Assembly: GCA_937924855.1 (NCBI GenBank)
Contig: CALEYQ010000043.1
Coordinates: 42,609 to 106,608 of the forward strand
Length of the DNA stretch: 64,000 bases
DNA from: an uncultured Bacteroidota bacterium
Lineage (GTDB): Bacteria; Bacteroidota; Bacteroidia; JADZBD01
Reading direction: 5' to 3'
Shown here: in pieces, positions 1 through 9,008 of the stretch
Layout: each line of letters starts with the position of its first letter
Position numbering within the stretch: position 1 is the stretch's first letter
Made by a program: the position numbers and the translations under genes
Notes under the pieces: model-generated
The model's database searches: none
The model's input: only the letters and a program-made list of their open reading frames with translations
What the model was told of the DNA's origin: nothing

Positions 1-144
1 CATGTAGTTATTGATGGCTCAAAATCAAAGGTAATTGATTATGACGCCCTCGAAGTAATAGAGAATTTTGTTGCGGGCTCCAAGCTGCGGAACATTTCGG
101 TAGAATTAATTAACTTAAAAACCAAACAAAACACAACACTATGA
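1..144 (+). CDS. SulP family anion transporter, C-terminal STAS domain end (partial)
   Basis: The window opens inside this reading frame; only the last 47 residues are visible. They read VVIDGSKSKVIDYDALEVIE followed by a stretch ending in ISVELINL, which looks like the last strand-helix part of the STAS domain found at the cytoplasmic C-terminus of SulP sulfate/bicarbonate transporters. The stop codon TGA (142-144) overlaps the ATG of the carbonic anhydrase gene at 141, so the two are translationally coupled. SulP transporters next to or fused to carbonic anhydrases are a known arrangement for bicarbonate uptake. The assignment rests on a short fragment plus this neighbour. Confidence 0.6.
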   Translation, partial: HVVIDGSKSKVIDYDALEVIENFVAGSKLRNISVELINLKTKQNTTL

Positions 145-821
145 GAACAATGACTTCGGATGATTTGAAAACCCTTTCCCCGGACGGGGCTTTAAAAATA
201 TTGATGGACGGCAACCTTCGGTTTGTTAAAAATCTGAAAGCCAACCGAAACCTGTTGCAACAGGTAAACGAAACTTCGAACGGACAAAATCCTTTCGCCT
301 TTGTGTTAAGCTGCATCGACTCCCGCACCTCGGCAGAATTAATTTTTGATCAGGGCCTGGGTGACATTTTCAGTTGTCGCATTGCCGGAAATATTCTCAA
401 TGAAGATATTTTAGGAAGCATGGAGTTTGCCACTAAGGTGGTAGGTTCAAAGATCGTAGTTGTTCTGGGGCACACCAAATGCGGAGCCGTAAAAGGCGCG
501 TGCGATGATGTGAAAATGGGAAATCTGACTGTTTTGCTTGACAAAATAAAGCCGGCAGTAAGTGCCGAAAAAACAGAATCCAAAGACCGCTCTTCCAAAA
601 ATGGGGTTTTTGTAGAAAAGGTTGCCGAGCTAAACGTTCACCTTGCCATTCAGGACATTTTGAAAAGAAGCCCTGTTGTTGCCGAACTGGTTAAAGAAAA
701 GAAAATTGCCATTGTGGGTGGAATGTATGATGTGGAAAGTGGCAAAGTAACTTTTTATGAAGACGGAATAAATGTTTCGCTTGACGCCATCAAGGCACAT
801 AATAAAGCCATTCCTGCTTAA
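141..821 (+). CDS. Beta-class carbonic anhydrase
   Basis: Reversibly hydrates CO2 to bicarbonate in the cytoplasm. The 226-residue protein carries the beta-class zinc site: C58 with D60 and R62 in the SCIDSR motif, then H111 and C114 in GHTKCGAV. The ATG overlaps the stop of the upstream SulP-like gene by 4 bp, so substrate transport and hydration are probably coupled in one operon. The length and the downstream DIFSCRIAGN block fit the family. A strong terminator follows the stop directly. There is no signal peptide, so it acts in the cytoplasm. Confidence 0.93.
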   Translation: MRTMTSDDLKTLSPDGALKILMDGNLRFVKNLKANRNLLQQVNETSNGQNPFAFVLSCIDSRTSAELIFDQGLGDIFSCRIAGNILNEDILGSMEFATKVVGSKIVVVLGHTKCGAVKGACDDVKMGNLTVLLDKIKPAVSAEKTESKDRSSKNGVFVEKVAELNVHLAIQDILKRSPVVAELVKEKKIAIVGGMYDVESGKVTFYEDGINVSLDAIKAHNKAIPA

Positions 822-826
822 AACAA

Positions 827-857
827 AAACCCCCGGCGAAACCGGGGGTTTTTTTTT
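827..857. terminator. Bidirectional intrinsic terminator
   Basis: A GC-rich stem (ACCCCCGG pairing with CCGGGGGT around a short CGAA loop) has an A-rich left side and a run of ten T on the right. It lies between the convergent carbonic anhydrase gene and the yebC-like gene, and the T run touches the yebC stop codon. The A-rich flank would give a U run on the other strand, so it probably serves both genes. Confidence 0.85.
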
Positions 858-1572
858 AGTCTTCTTTCAGATTGTGATAAACGGCCTGAACATCTTCGTC
901 TTCTTCTATCTTCTCCACCAAATCCAACACTTCCTTTTTCTGGTCGGGGCCTAACTCAGCCAGCGTATTGGGTATTCGCTGCATATCAGAGCTTAAAACT
1001 TCCAGACCCTTTTCCTCTAATGCTTTCTGCATGGCTCCAAAATCAGTGAATCCGCAATAAATAATTATTCCGTCCTCGTCTTCCGCAACTTCTTGCAATC
1101 CGAAATCTATTAATTCAAGCTCCAGCTCTTCAAGATTCACTCCGGATGGTTTCGCAATTTTAAAAACCCCCATGCGTTCAAATAAAAAATCAAGTGATCC
1201 GGTTTTTCCCAGAGCACCGTTAGCCCTGTTAAAATAAAGCCGGATATTGGCCACGGTGCGGGTAGGATTATCGGTGGCAGTTTCCACTACAATGGGAACC
1301 CCGTGAGGGCCATAGCCCTCATACACCAGCTCCTGAAAATCCTGTTGGTTCTTCTCGGTGGCCCGTTTTATGGCAGAGTCAATGTTTGCCTTGGGCATAT
1401 TCACCGACTTTGCATTTTGAATGGCGGCCCTCAGTCGGGGATTAGTTTCGGGATTAGGTCCGCCCGATTTGGCTGCGATGCTTATTTCCTTGCCAATACG
1501 CGTAAAGGCTTTGGCCATTTTCGCCCATCGGGCAAACATCCGGCCTTTTCGTTTCTCAAAAATGCGTCCCAT
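856..1572 (-). CDS. YebC/PmpR family DNA-binding regulator (TACO1-like)
   Basis: A 238-residue protein of the YebC/PmpR/TACO1 family, whose members act as transcriptional regulators or as aids to translation of proline-rich stretches. The N-terminus (GRMFARWAKMAKAFTRIGKE) is a slightly divergent form of the family hallmark, followed by IAAKSGGPNPETNPRLR, then AIQNAKSVNMPKANID and YEGYGPHGVPIVVE. It spans the normal three-domain length. A good -7 box lies 22 bp upstream. It is transcribed alone, convergent with the carbonic anhydrase gene. Which of the two family roles it has here cannot be told from sequence. Confidence 0.9.
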   Translation of the reverse strand: MGRIFEKRKGRMFARWAKMAKAFTRIGKEISIAAKSGGPNPETNPRLRAAIQNAKSVNMPKANIDSAIKRATEKNQQDFQELVYEGYGPHGVPIVVETATDNPTRTVANIRLYFNRANGALGKTGSLDFLFERMGVFKIAKPSGVNLEELELELIDFGLQEVAEDEDGIIIYCGFTDFGAMQKALEEKGLEVLSSDMQRIPNTLAELGPDQKKEVLDLVEKIEEDEDVQAVYHNLKED

Positions 1573-1593
1573 GGTGTTGAGGTTGATTCAGCA

Positions 1594-1601
1594 CAAAAAT
1601 A
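1594..1601 (-). promoter_or_regulatory. Bacteroidota -7 promoter box for the yebC-like gene
   Basis: On the minus strand the octamer TATTTTTG matches the Bacteroidota TAnnTTTG consensus exactly and ends 21 nt before the ATG at 1572. No clear -33 TTG was seen at the usual spacing. Confidence 0.5.
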
Positions 1602-1649
1602 AAGAAATGCATCAGACAGGATTTCAAAAATGCTTCGTAATTTTAGTTT

Positions 1650-2234
1650 ATGCGGATTCCCCTCCTGCTTTTACTTGCCCTGGCCTTTTCCCGGTGTGCC
1701 TCTCCTCCCTCCCCGGAAAATCTGCCCCAGGAAAATTCCGAGCGCTCTGGTGCTCCACCAGAAGAAAGCCAACTCCTGGTTTCTCCGCTAATTCGCGACT
1801 TAATAACTATTGCCAAAAAAAAGGGTTATTTTGTTTTAGGCGACACCTTTTCATTCCCTGGCCCCAATAATCGCTTCAGCCTTGTTAATCCCGATGCGTT
1901 CCTTGGAGAAAAAGAGTGGGTTTTAATGCAACAGGGGGCTTCGGCCAAAACCGTTTTCGGAAAACGCAACAGTCGGGGGGATACGGTAAAAATTTCTCTG
2001 GAAGAGTTCCGGTTTCTTTCTTATCAGGATGCGAACCGGGTTCAAAGCGCTCTTTTTGGTCCTGTTAGTTCTCCCTCCGAAAACCGCTTTCTTTCCCGAC
2101 CTTTTATTTTGTGGATTCATGAGTCTTCCCTGTTTCATATTTTCACCCCTGATGAATCCGGGCGTGAAGCTATGGATTCTCTTCAGAAGCTTCTGGTGGA
2201 GATACAGTCGCCTGAATTGCCTGAAAATCCCTAA
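1650..2234 (+). CDS. Hypothetical exported protein
   Basis: I do not recognise this 194-residue protein. It opens with a hydrophobic leader (MRIPLLLLLALAFSRC), which looks like an export signal. The cysteine at 16 could be lipidated, but the preceding Arg makes a poor lipobox. A Pro/Ser/Glu-rich linker follows to about residue 45, and the rest is a mixed soluble domain without recognisable motifs. It ends 17 bp before the membrane TPR gene on the same strand and may share its transcript. Confidence 0.6.
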   Translation: MRIPLLLLLALAFSRCASPPSPENLPQENSERSGAPPEESQLLVSPLIRDLITIAKKKGYFVLGDTFSFPGPNNRFSLVNPDAFLGEKEWVLMQQGASAKTVFGKRNSRGDTVKISLEEFRFLSYQDANRVQSALFGPVSSPSENRFLSRPFILWIHESSLFHIFTPDESGREAMDSLQKLLVEIQSPELPENP

Positions 2235-2251
2235 TTTGCCTGCTGAAGTTT

Positions 2252-4273
2252 ATGGGAAAGGATAAAAAAAACAAAAAGGATTCCAAGCAGAGCAGGCCGG
2301 CTTCCGGGAACAAATCCGATGGTAACCAGCCCTCCTCCCGCCTCAGAAACAGATTTCTCGGGATCATTCTTTTGGCTACTTTTTTGGTTTATCTGCCGGT
2401 TTTTTCTCCCGATAAAACATTTACAAACTGGGACGATCCCGGTTATGTCACTGAGCAGGTTCTGGTAAAAGATTTCAACTCAAAACGGATAAAAGAGTTG
2501 TTCAATCCCGCCACCCATGTAATGCTAAATTATCATCCGCTTACCATGCTTTCGCTCGCGCTTGATTACAAACTAGGGTACGATAAAAAAACGGGGAAGC
2601 TGAGCATCCGCCCCTTTGTAATTTCCAATTTACTGTTTCATCTAATTAATGCAGGGCTTGTATTTGCCTTTGTGTTGCTTCTGCTTGACAATAAACTTTG
2701 GGCGGCGACGCTCGCCGGTCTTTGGTTTGGAATTCATCCCATGCATGTGGAATCCGTTGCCTGGATTTCGGAGCGAAAAGATGTGCTCTATGGTTTTTTC
2801 TTTTTTGCCGGTCTTATTTCTTATCTGATTTATTTAAAGCAAAACAAAACCAAATTTCTGATTTTTTCTTTCCTCCTTTTCACGGCAAGCTGTCTCAGCA
2901 AAGCAATGGCAACGCCATTTCCGGTAGTCCTGTTGCTGATTGATTGGTTTAGAGGCAGAAAATTTACAACGAGGGTATGGATGGAAAAAATTCCCTTTTT
3001 CCTGCTTTCCCTTTTGATTGGGTATAATGCTGTGCTGATTCAAAGCAGGGAGGCCATTGCCGACTTCGAAATCTTTTCTCTGGGTCAACGCTTTATGTTT
3101 GCTTCCTATGGATTTGTAATGTATGTAGTAAAGCTGTTCCTTCCGCTTGGACTTTCCGCATTTTATCCTTATCCCAGCCTGACTGAGTCGGGGAACGTGC
3201 CCGCACTATTTATGTTAATGCCCATATTGGCCATGGCACTTCTGGCGGTTCCCATCCTTATATTCAAAAAAAACAATACTCCCCTCTCCCGCTCTCTTGT
3301 GTTTGGTTCGCTTTTTTACTTTTTTATGGTGGCCCTGGTACTTCAGTTTGTTTCCGTCGGACAGGCAATAATGGCCGATCGGTATTCCTATATTCCATAT
3401 GTTGGCTTGTTTATCCCCCTTGGAATTCTTCTGGAACGATATGCAAAAGACCAATCACGCAAAACCGCCCTTGGTCTTTTTGTGTGCCTTTCCCTGGTCT
3501 TTGCCTGGATTTCCTACAAGCGCATTCCCGTCTGGAACAACAGCAGGGATTTGTGGACCGACGTAATTGAGAAGTATCCGTTTGAAATTGAGCAAGCCGG
3601 AAACGTTGTTAAAGTGGTAAAGCGTGGTTTTGAAACCGCTTACAAAAACCGGGGCAACTGGTATGCCGATCAGCAAATGTATGATTCAGCCTTTGCCGAC
3701 TATACCGTCCTCTCCCGTGCCGGAACAAAGGATGCCGGTGTTTGGAGTAATCTGGGTAATGTATATGCCCTGAAAAACGATTTTCAAAATTCCCTGATGG
3801 CTTATTCAAAAGCCATAGAATACAACCCAAAAAATCTTCAAACCTATTTAAACAGGGGGCTAACCTACGCCAACATGGGAAGATATGCTGAGGCCATTGA
3901 TGATATGAACCTTGCGCTGGGTCTGGATCCCGGAAATGAGCAGGCCATAACTATTATCTGTCGTTCTCTGCTGAATTCCGGAAGGTTCCCGGAAACCATA
4001 GAATCTTCAACCAAAAACATTGAGTTGTTTCCCGGCAATGCCGAGCTATGGTTTTACAGGGGCACCGCCTATATCAACACCGGTAATTTTCCTCAGGGGG
4101 TTTCGGACATTCAAAAGGCGATAACACTTAATCCAAATTCAGGTGCATATTACTACAACCTGGCTTTCGGATATTTAAGGATGGGACAAAAAGAAAAGGC
4201 GCGGGAGCAGGCGGTTTTGGCACAAAAAGCAGGATTCCAGGTGCCTGTCGATTTTCTCAAACAACTTGAATAA
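2252..4273 (+). CDS. TMTC-like membrane glycosyltransferase with C-terminal TPRs
   Basis: A 673-residue protein: a Lys-rich cytoplasmic start (1-30), about ten membrane segments (35-415), then tetratricopeptide repeats (about 470-665). The acidic NWDDPGY motif (59-65) sits just after the first membrane helix, where GT-C glycosyltransferases carry their catalytic Asp pair. The blocks FGIHPMHVESVAWISERKD and SKAMATPFPVVLLLIDW match the PF08409/TMTC family, whose animal members O-mannosylate cadherins. By inference it transfers a lipid-linked sugar to exported proteins, with the TPRs gripping the acceptor. Donor and acceptor are unknown. It ends 4 bp from the convergent sprE/porW gene with no terminator hairpin between them. 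Confidence 0.8.
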   Translation: MGKDKKNKKDSKQSRPASGNKSDGNQPSSRLRNRFLGIILLATFLVYLPVFSPDKTFTNWDDPGYVTEQVLVKDFNSKRIKELFNPATHVMLNYHPLTMLSLALDYKLGYDKKTGKLSIRPFVISNLLFHLINAGLVFAFVLLLLDNKLWAATLAGLWFGIHPMHVESVAWISERKDVLYGFFFFAGLISYLIYLKQNKTKFLIFSFLLFTASCLSKAMATPFPVVLLLIDWFRGRKFTTRVWMEKIPFFLLSLLIGYNAVLIQSREAIADFEIFSLGQRFMFASYGFVMYVVKLFLPLGLSAFYPYPSLTESGNVPALFMLMPILAMALLAVPILIFKKNNTPLSRSLVFGSLFYFFMVALVLQFVSVGQAIMADRYSYIPYVGLFIPLGILLERYAKDQSRKTALGLFVCLSLVFAWISYKRIPVWNNSRDLWTDVIEKYPFEIEQAGNVVKVVKRGFETAYKNRGNWYADQQMYDSAFADYTVLSRAGTKDAGVWSNLGNVYALKNDFQNSLMAYSKAIEYNPKNLQTYLNRGLTYANMGRYAEAIDDMNLALGLDPGNEQAITIICRSLLNSGRFPETIESSTKNIELFPGNAELWFYRGTAYINTGNFPQGVSDIQKAITLNPNSGAYYYNLAFGYLRMGQKEKAREQAVLAQKAGFQVPVDFLKQLE

Positions 4274-4277
4274 AAAA

Positions 4278-6902
4278 TCAGGGCTTTTTTACTGCGTAAT
4301 TTTCCTGATGAAATTTGAAGTATTCGTTCTTCTTCCGCGATTGAAGCAACTTCGCATAGTTGTCCGAGGAAATAGCCAAAACCTGATATTCGTTTAAATC
4401 AGCGTCGCCAAAAATTTTAACATCCCCAACAAGCATTCGGGTATAATCGTATGCCTTGTCTCCTCCGTTGTAGCTTTTTATAACAACGAGTCCCGTTTCG
4501 AGGTCAAACAAACTGCTGGAAATGTTGAGGCTGCTGTTGGCAAAGTACTCCGCATTAAAGTCGCTTATTTTAATTTTCAGGTCATTGCCTTTAAAGCGCT
4601 GGCCCGAAAACAAAACAATTACAAAATGTTCGGCTTTTTTGTCGTATTCAAATAAGGGTTTCTCCTTAACTGTGTCGGCAGGGCTCGGAGTAAATCCGGA
4701 AGCGCTTAGTTTTTTACTGGCATCCAAAAGCTCCTGGGCTTTCGTCCTTACAGGATCCTTAGGATATTTTATTATTATTTTTTGAAGTGCGTTTTCATAT
4801 TCAGGCTGATTTCCTGTTTTCCCTATTGCCATGGCCCTGAGCAATAAAAACTTGGGGGCAATGTCTGTTTTTCCATATAGTGAGTCGGCGGTCTGACAGC
4901 GGGAAATTACAGCGGCATAGTTGCCTTTTTTAAACTGTGAATACGTTTCGTTATAAAATTTTTCAACCTCGTTTTTTGAGGCCATGAGCTCCTTCCCGTA
5001 TTCGGGATTTTTTATCATGCGCGCATACTCGGTATCAGGGTATTTGCCCAAAATAAGGTTGCGGTATTTATCAGACATTCCCTTGTCCGAAATGCTCAAA
5101 TACATCCGATACAGCAAATAATAACAACTGAGCTGATATTTGTTTTCGGGGTGCTTTTTTAAAAACTCTTCAAAGGTTTCTATGGCCTGAGGAATGTCCT
5201 GAAGCTGCTCCTTATAAATATTCCCAAGAGTATAATAGGCTTCAACTGTTTTTTCTTTGGATTTCTTTTTAGCCTCTTCAGAAAAAGGTATGTTCTTTAA
5301 ATAGTACTCCCTTTTTTTATTGTCGCTGACCACAACTTCGTTCTTGGGAACGCTGTCTTTCCCCGAAACAGTATTTTCCCCTTCTTCCGGAAGGGCAGAC
5401 TGCTTATTGCTCCTCCGCCAATCATCTTCATGTTCGCGTGGGCCCCAGCGCTTTAGAAAATCTGCAACGCCAAAGCTGATTTGGGAGGGATTATAGAAAT
5501 ACCAATTTCCTGAGGAGTTCGTGTTTTGGCTGTTAGGATTGTTTTGATTATTGGCAGGATTGAATGGGTTATTGGGATTGTTAAGGTTGCTGGCCAGCTC
5601 TTTTTCCTTTTCCTCTTTTTTGGTAATTTCTTCTATTATGTTGTCGATGTGCTTATTGATTTTTACGGTATCCCACATTGAAATTTTCATCAGGCTGTCC
5701 TCGGCATAAATCGTTTCGATGTTCCGGATGAGGCTGGTTAGGGAGCTTTTTTTGTTGGAAGCCGTAAAATATTCCTTATGATCCTTGGGAAGAAATGTAA
5801 CCGTGCTGTCATAATACGCCTGGGCATACCGATAACTCCTTCTTTCAAAATTAATGTCTGCAAGGCGCAAGTAGCTTTCGGCCTTTTGCCGGGTGTTGGT
5901 GACGCTGGTAATGGCCGATAAAGAAAAATGCTTTACGGCAAGGGTCGTGTCCTTTTCTTTGATAGCCATCTCGCCCAAAGCAAAATGAATCTGGTCGCGG
6001 TACTCCCTGTTTTTCGGATCCTGAAGCATTTTATGAAGCTCTTTTTTCACCGCTTTGTTGTTTCTGCTGCTCACTGTCAGGGCTCTCCTGATTTTGGCAT
6101 TAAAAAGCATTTCATAGGGGGGGGCCATGGAAGCACATTGCTGGTAATAGTTGCTTGCTTTACTATGCTGTCCAAGTTCTTCGTGAAGCTGTGCAAGGAT
6201 AAAAGTTAGCCGCGCCCTTTGCTTTTTACTCTTTTCAAGCGGTATGGCTTTTTTGAGCGCGGCAATGGCCTTCTCACGATCGCCCATCATTACAAAATAC
6301 TCAGCTTTTAACGATTCCAGCATCCCTTGATGCTTTTTGGGAAAGTTCTTGTCCGCGTCAAGAAGGGCAATGATTGCCTGCGTATTAATGACGCTGTTCT
6401 GGGCATTGTAGGTCTTTATAAGCCAAAGGAGAGCAAGATACTTAGAGGGATTGTCTTTATACTTCTTCACTACATACTCAAACACATCAATAGCCTCAAA
6501 ATAGTCTCTTTTAAAGTAATGCCCCTGCCCAAGGACCAAATAATTTTCATCAATCCAGCGACAATGCTCCTTGCCTTTAATCAGCATGCTATGCTTTGCT
6601 ATAACCGTAGAAGTCTTGGTTATGGCCCTGTCCCAGTGGGAGTTGTTGGAAAAAGCGGCTTTTTCGTCCGCATACCGGTAAAAGGGAAGAATCCTGCTAT
6701 AATCGTCGACATGGGATTTGTCCAGCTTTAATACCCCTTCCTTTAAAGCCTCCCTGGCCCAGTAAAAGCCATTAAACCGGGCATTCAGGTTATGGTAGGC
6801 CCTGTTTGGGAACTTGTTTTTCTTGGTCGAGCACCCCAATAGAAGAACAAGGGTGGCTATTGCCACCCCTAAAAACGAACTTCCTTTGCTAATGCCCTTC
6901 AT
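4278..6902 (-). CDS. sprE: Type IX secretion/gliding lipoprotein SprE (PorW)
   Basis: An 874-residue TPR lipoprotein. The signal sequence ends in a clear lipobox (LLLG-C24). The mature start NKFPNRAYHNLNARFNGFYW resembles SprE/PorW of gliding Bacteroidota, an accessory lipoprotein needed for type IX secretion and gliding. TPR-like helices fill 60-400. An Asn/Pro-rich low-complexity stretch follows near 440-470, then a second TPR block (550-780) and a C-terminal domain. It is divergent from the M23 peptidase gene, with about 70 bp between starts. The family call rests on the N-terminal motif and architecture. Confidence 0.82.
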   Translation of the reverse strand: MKGISKGSSFLGVAIATLVLLLGCSTKKNKFPNRAYHNLNARFNGFYWAREALKEGVLKLDKSHVDDYSRILPFYRYADEKAAFSNNSHWDRAITKTSTVIAKHSMLIKGKEHCRWIDENYLVLGQGHYFKRDYFEAIDVFEYVVKKYKDNPSKYLALLWLIKTYNAQNSVINTQAIIALLDADKNFPKKHQGMLESLKAEYFVMMGDREKAIAALKKAIPLEKSKKQRARLTFILAQLHEELGQHSKASNYYQQCASMAPPYEMLFNAKIRRALTVSSRNNKAVKKELHKMLQDPKNREYRDQIHFALGEMAIKEKDTTLAVKHFSLSAITSVTNTRQKAESYLRLADINFERRSYRYAQAYYDSTVTFLPKDHKEYFTASNKKSSLTSLIRNIETIYAEDSLMKISMWDTVKINKHIDNIIEEITKKEEKEKELASNLNNPNNPFNPANNQNNPNSQNTNSSGNWYFYNPSQISFGVADFLKRWGPREHEDDWRRSNKQSALPEEGENTVSGKDSVPKNEVVVSDNKKREYYLKNIPFSEEAKKKSKEKTVEAYYTLGNIYKEQLQDIPQAIETFEEFLKKHPENKYQLSCYYLLYRMYLSISDKGMSDKYRNLILGKYPDTEYARMIKNPEYGKELMASKNEVEKFYNETYSQFKKGNYAAVISRCQTADSLYGKTDIAPKFLLLRAMAIGKTGNQPEYENALQKIIIKYPKDPVRTKAQELLDASKKLSASGFTPSPADTVKEKPLFEYDKKAEHFVIVLFSGQRFKGNDLKIKISDFNAEYFANSSLNISSSLFDLETGLVVIKSYNGGDKAYDYTRMLVGDVKIFGDADLNEYQVLAISSDNYAKLLQSRKKNEYFKFHQENYAVKKP

Positions 6903-6972
6903 TTTGGCGCCTAAACTACTTAACTCAAAGATGGCAAAAATATTTTATTTACCCGATATTTGCAGCCTTCCA

Positions 6973-7845
6973 ATGGAATCCCCGAAAAAGAAAAAGGTAA
7001 GCTGGAAAAAGCTTAAAAACAGGTACCGCCTGGTAGTAATGAACGACGACACTTTTGAAGAGAAGTTGTCGCTTCGACTTACCCCGCTGGGTTTGTTTGT
7101 TTTGGTGGGAACCATAAGTCTGATAATGACCACATTGGTAATATCGCTGGTGGCATTTACCCCGCTTCGGGAATACATTCCGGGCTATTCCATGGAGCCG
7201 GAAATCAAGAAAAGGCTGATTGGCCTTTCGGAAAAATCCGACTCTCTCGAGAATGCCCTTTTTCTAAAAACCCAATACCTGGAAAATATCCGCCTGGTTT
7301 TGTCCGGGGAAATAAAGGCCGACACCTTGCTCAACCCCAAAGACACAAGCCTGAAATACAAAAATCTGAAGTTGACTCCTTCGCATGAGGACAGCATTCT
7401 CAGGAAAGAAGTTGAGCGCCAGGATAAGTTCTCGGTTAAGGTGGGAATGGATCAAAAACTAAAAAATTCCATGGCCGGGTTTTTCTTTTTTTCGCCGGTA
7501 AAGGGAGTAATTTCCTCCTCTTTCAACGCAGCGGAAAATCATTTTGGAATCGATATAGTTACCGCAGAAAACGAAGCCATTAAGTCAACTCTTGATGGTA
7601 CAATAATTTATTCCGGATGGAGTTCAGAATCAGGAAATGTAATTCAGATACAACACTCCAATAATCTTGTTTCAGTGTATAAACACGCCTCCAGGCTTCT
7701 TAAAAAAGTTGGCCAGCATGTAAAGGCCGGCGAGGTGGTAGGTCTTGTGGGAAGCTCAGGAGAGCTTTCTACCGGCCCCCATTTGCATTTTGAAATTTGG
7801 TTCAACGGCAACCCCCTGAACCCCTCTGACCTAATTGTGTTTTGA
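6973..7845 (+). CDS. M23 family metalloendopeptidase, membrane-anchored
   Basis: A 290-residue peptidoglycan endopeptidase. A basic cytoplasmic start (1-36) precedes one membrane helix (38-62), a periplasmic linker, and a C-terminal LytM/M23 domain. The zinc site is intact: H190 and D194 in NHFGIDI, and H270-L-H272 in GPHLHFEIW, so it should be catalytic. The frame is open back to 6814, but that extension overlaps the divergent sprE gene; the ATG at 6973 gives the usual short basic N-terminus. A near-consensus -7 box (GATATTTG, 6955-6962) would put transcription start just before this ATG. The stop overlaps the dxr start by one base (TGATG). Confidence 0.88.
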   Translation: MESPKKKKVSWKKLKNRYRLVVMNDDTFEEKLSLRLTPLGLFVLVGTISLIMTTLVISLVAFTPLREYIPGYSMEPEIKKRLIGLSEKSDSLENALFLKTQYLENIRLVLSGEIKADTLLNPKDTSLKYKNLKLTPSHEDSILRKEVERQDKFSVKVGMDQKLKNSMAGFFFFSPVKGVISSSFNAAENHFGIDIVTAENEAIKSTLDGTIIYSGWSSESGNVIQIQHSNNLVSVYKHASRLLKKVGQHVKAGEVVGLVGSSGELSTGPHLHFEIWFNGNPLNPSDLIVF

Positions 7846-9002
7846 TGGAAAAACGCCGCCTCGCCATTCTGGGCTCAACAGGAAGCATAGGAAACCAGAC
7901 CCTGGATGTGGTTCGCAACTTTCCTGATAAATTTTCCATTGAGCTCCTTGCCGCCTATGGAAACTCAGAGCTTCTCGTTAAGCAGGCCCGGGAATTTCAA
8001 CCCAATTTTGTTGTTGCAGGAAGCCGCCAGGCATACGATACAGCAAAAACTGCTTTGGCTGATTTGGACTTAAAAGTTTATTTGGGAACCGAAAGTCTTT
8101 GTGATTTAATGGGGCTCGACAACTTTGATCTTGTGGTGGCTGCCATTGTGGGTGTTGCGGGACTGGAATCAACCTATGCAGCAGCAAAAGCCGGCAAAAA
8201 TATTGCTCTTGCCAACAAGGAGTCTCTGGTTGTGGGTGGTGCAGCAGTAGTCGAAGCCCTGAAAAAATCCGGTGGAACTCTTTTGCCCATAGACTCCGAA
8301 CACAGTGCTATTTTCCAGTGCCTGGCAGGGGAGGCCTTTTCCGGAATAGAACATTTGATCCTCACGGCTTCAGGGGGGCCGTTCAGGAAATATTCCCGAG
8401 AAGAGCTTGTCAGGGCAGAACCCGAAAAGGCGCTTGTTCATCCCAACTGGAAAATGGGTCCGAAAATAACCATCGACTCTGCTACCTTAATGAACAAAGG
8501 GCTTGAAATTATCGAGGCTTCCTGGTTATTTGGCTTGAAAGAGGAAAAAATAAAAGTGGTTATCCATCCCGAATCACTTATTCATTCCATGGTGCAATTT
8601 ACCGACGGAAATATTAAAGCACAGATTTCCCTTCCCGACATGCGCATTCCCATCCATTATGCCTTGTTTTATCCCCATCGTAAGCCCGGCAATTACCCCA
8701 AAATGTCCTTTTCCGAGACCCTTTCCATGTCTTTTGAGCCCCCTGATTCAGACCGGTTCCCTGCCTTAGGTCTTGCCCGCGAAGCCCTTCGCAAGGGCGG
8801 TTCCTACCCTGCTGTGCTCAACGCCGCCAATGAGTGGTCCGTTCAGCATTTCCTAAAGGGGGAGCTCTCCTTTTATGGAATAACCGACCTGGTTGAAAAG
8901 GCCATGTTTGCCATTGGTAAAGCAGGTGCTTCTTCGCTGGAAGAAGTATTGGCGGCCGATAAAGAAACCCGGGAATTTTGCCGGGAAGCAAAAGGAAAGT
9001 AA
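7845..9002 (+). CDS. dxr: 1-deoxy-D-xylulose 5-phosphate reductoisomerase
   Basis: Catalyses the first committed step of the MEP isoprenoid pathway, converting DXP to 2-C-methyl-D-erythritol 4-phosphate with NADPH. The 385-residue protein shows the NADPH fingerprint GSTGSIG (10-16), ALANKESLV, the metal/substrate motif PIDSEHSA, TASGGPF, and HPNWKMGPKITIDSATLMNK. Length is typical. I chose ATG 7845 rather than the adjacent TTG at 7842; it overlaps the M23 stop by one base. Gene order dxr, phosphatase, rseP keeps the common dxr-rseP linkage, with one gene inserted. Confidence 0.97.
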   Translation: MEKRRLAILGSTGSIGNQTLDVVRNFPDKFSIELLAAYGNSELLVKQAREFQPNFVVAGSRQAYDTAKTALADLDLKVYLGTESLCDLMGLDNFDLVVAAIVGVAGLESTYAAAKAGKNIALANKESLVVGGAAVVEALKKSGGTLLPIDSEHSAIFQCLAGEAFSGIEHLILTASGGPFRKYSREELVRAEPEKALVHPNWKMGPKITIDSATLMNKGLEIIEASWLFGLKEEKIKVVIHPESLIHSMVQFTDGNIKAQISLPDMRIPIHYALFYPHRKPGNYPKMSFSETLSMSFEPPDSDRFPALGLAREALRKGGSYPAVLNAANEWSVQHFLKGELSFYGITDLVEKAMFAIGKAGASSLEEVLAADKETREFCREAKGK

Positions 9003-9008
9003 AAACCC

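Noticed and set aside
6814..6972. Longer N-terminus for the M23 peptidase
   Set aside because: It overlaps the divergent sprE signal peptide region, lies upstream of the likely promoter, and lacks resemblance to the family.
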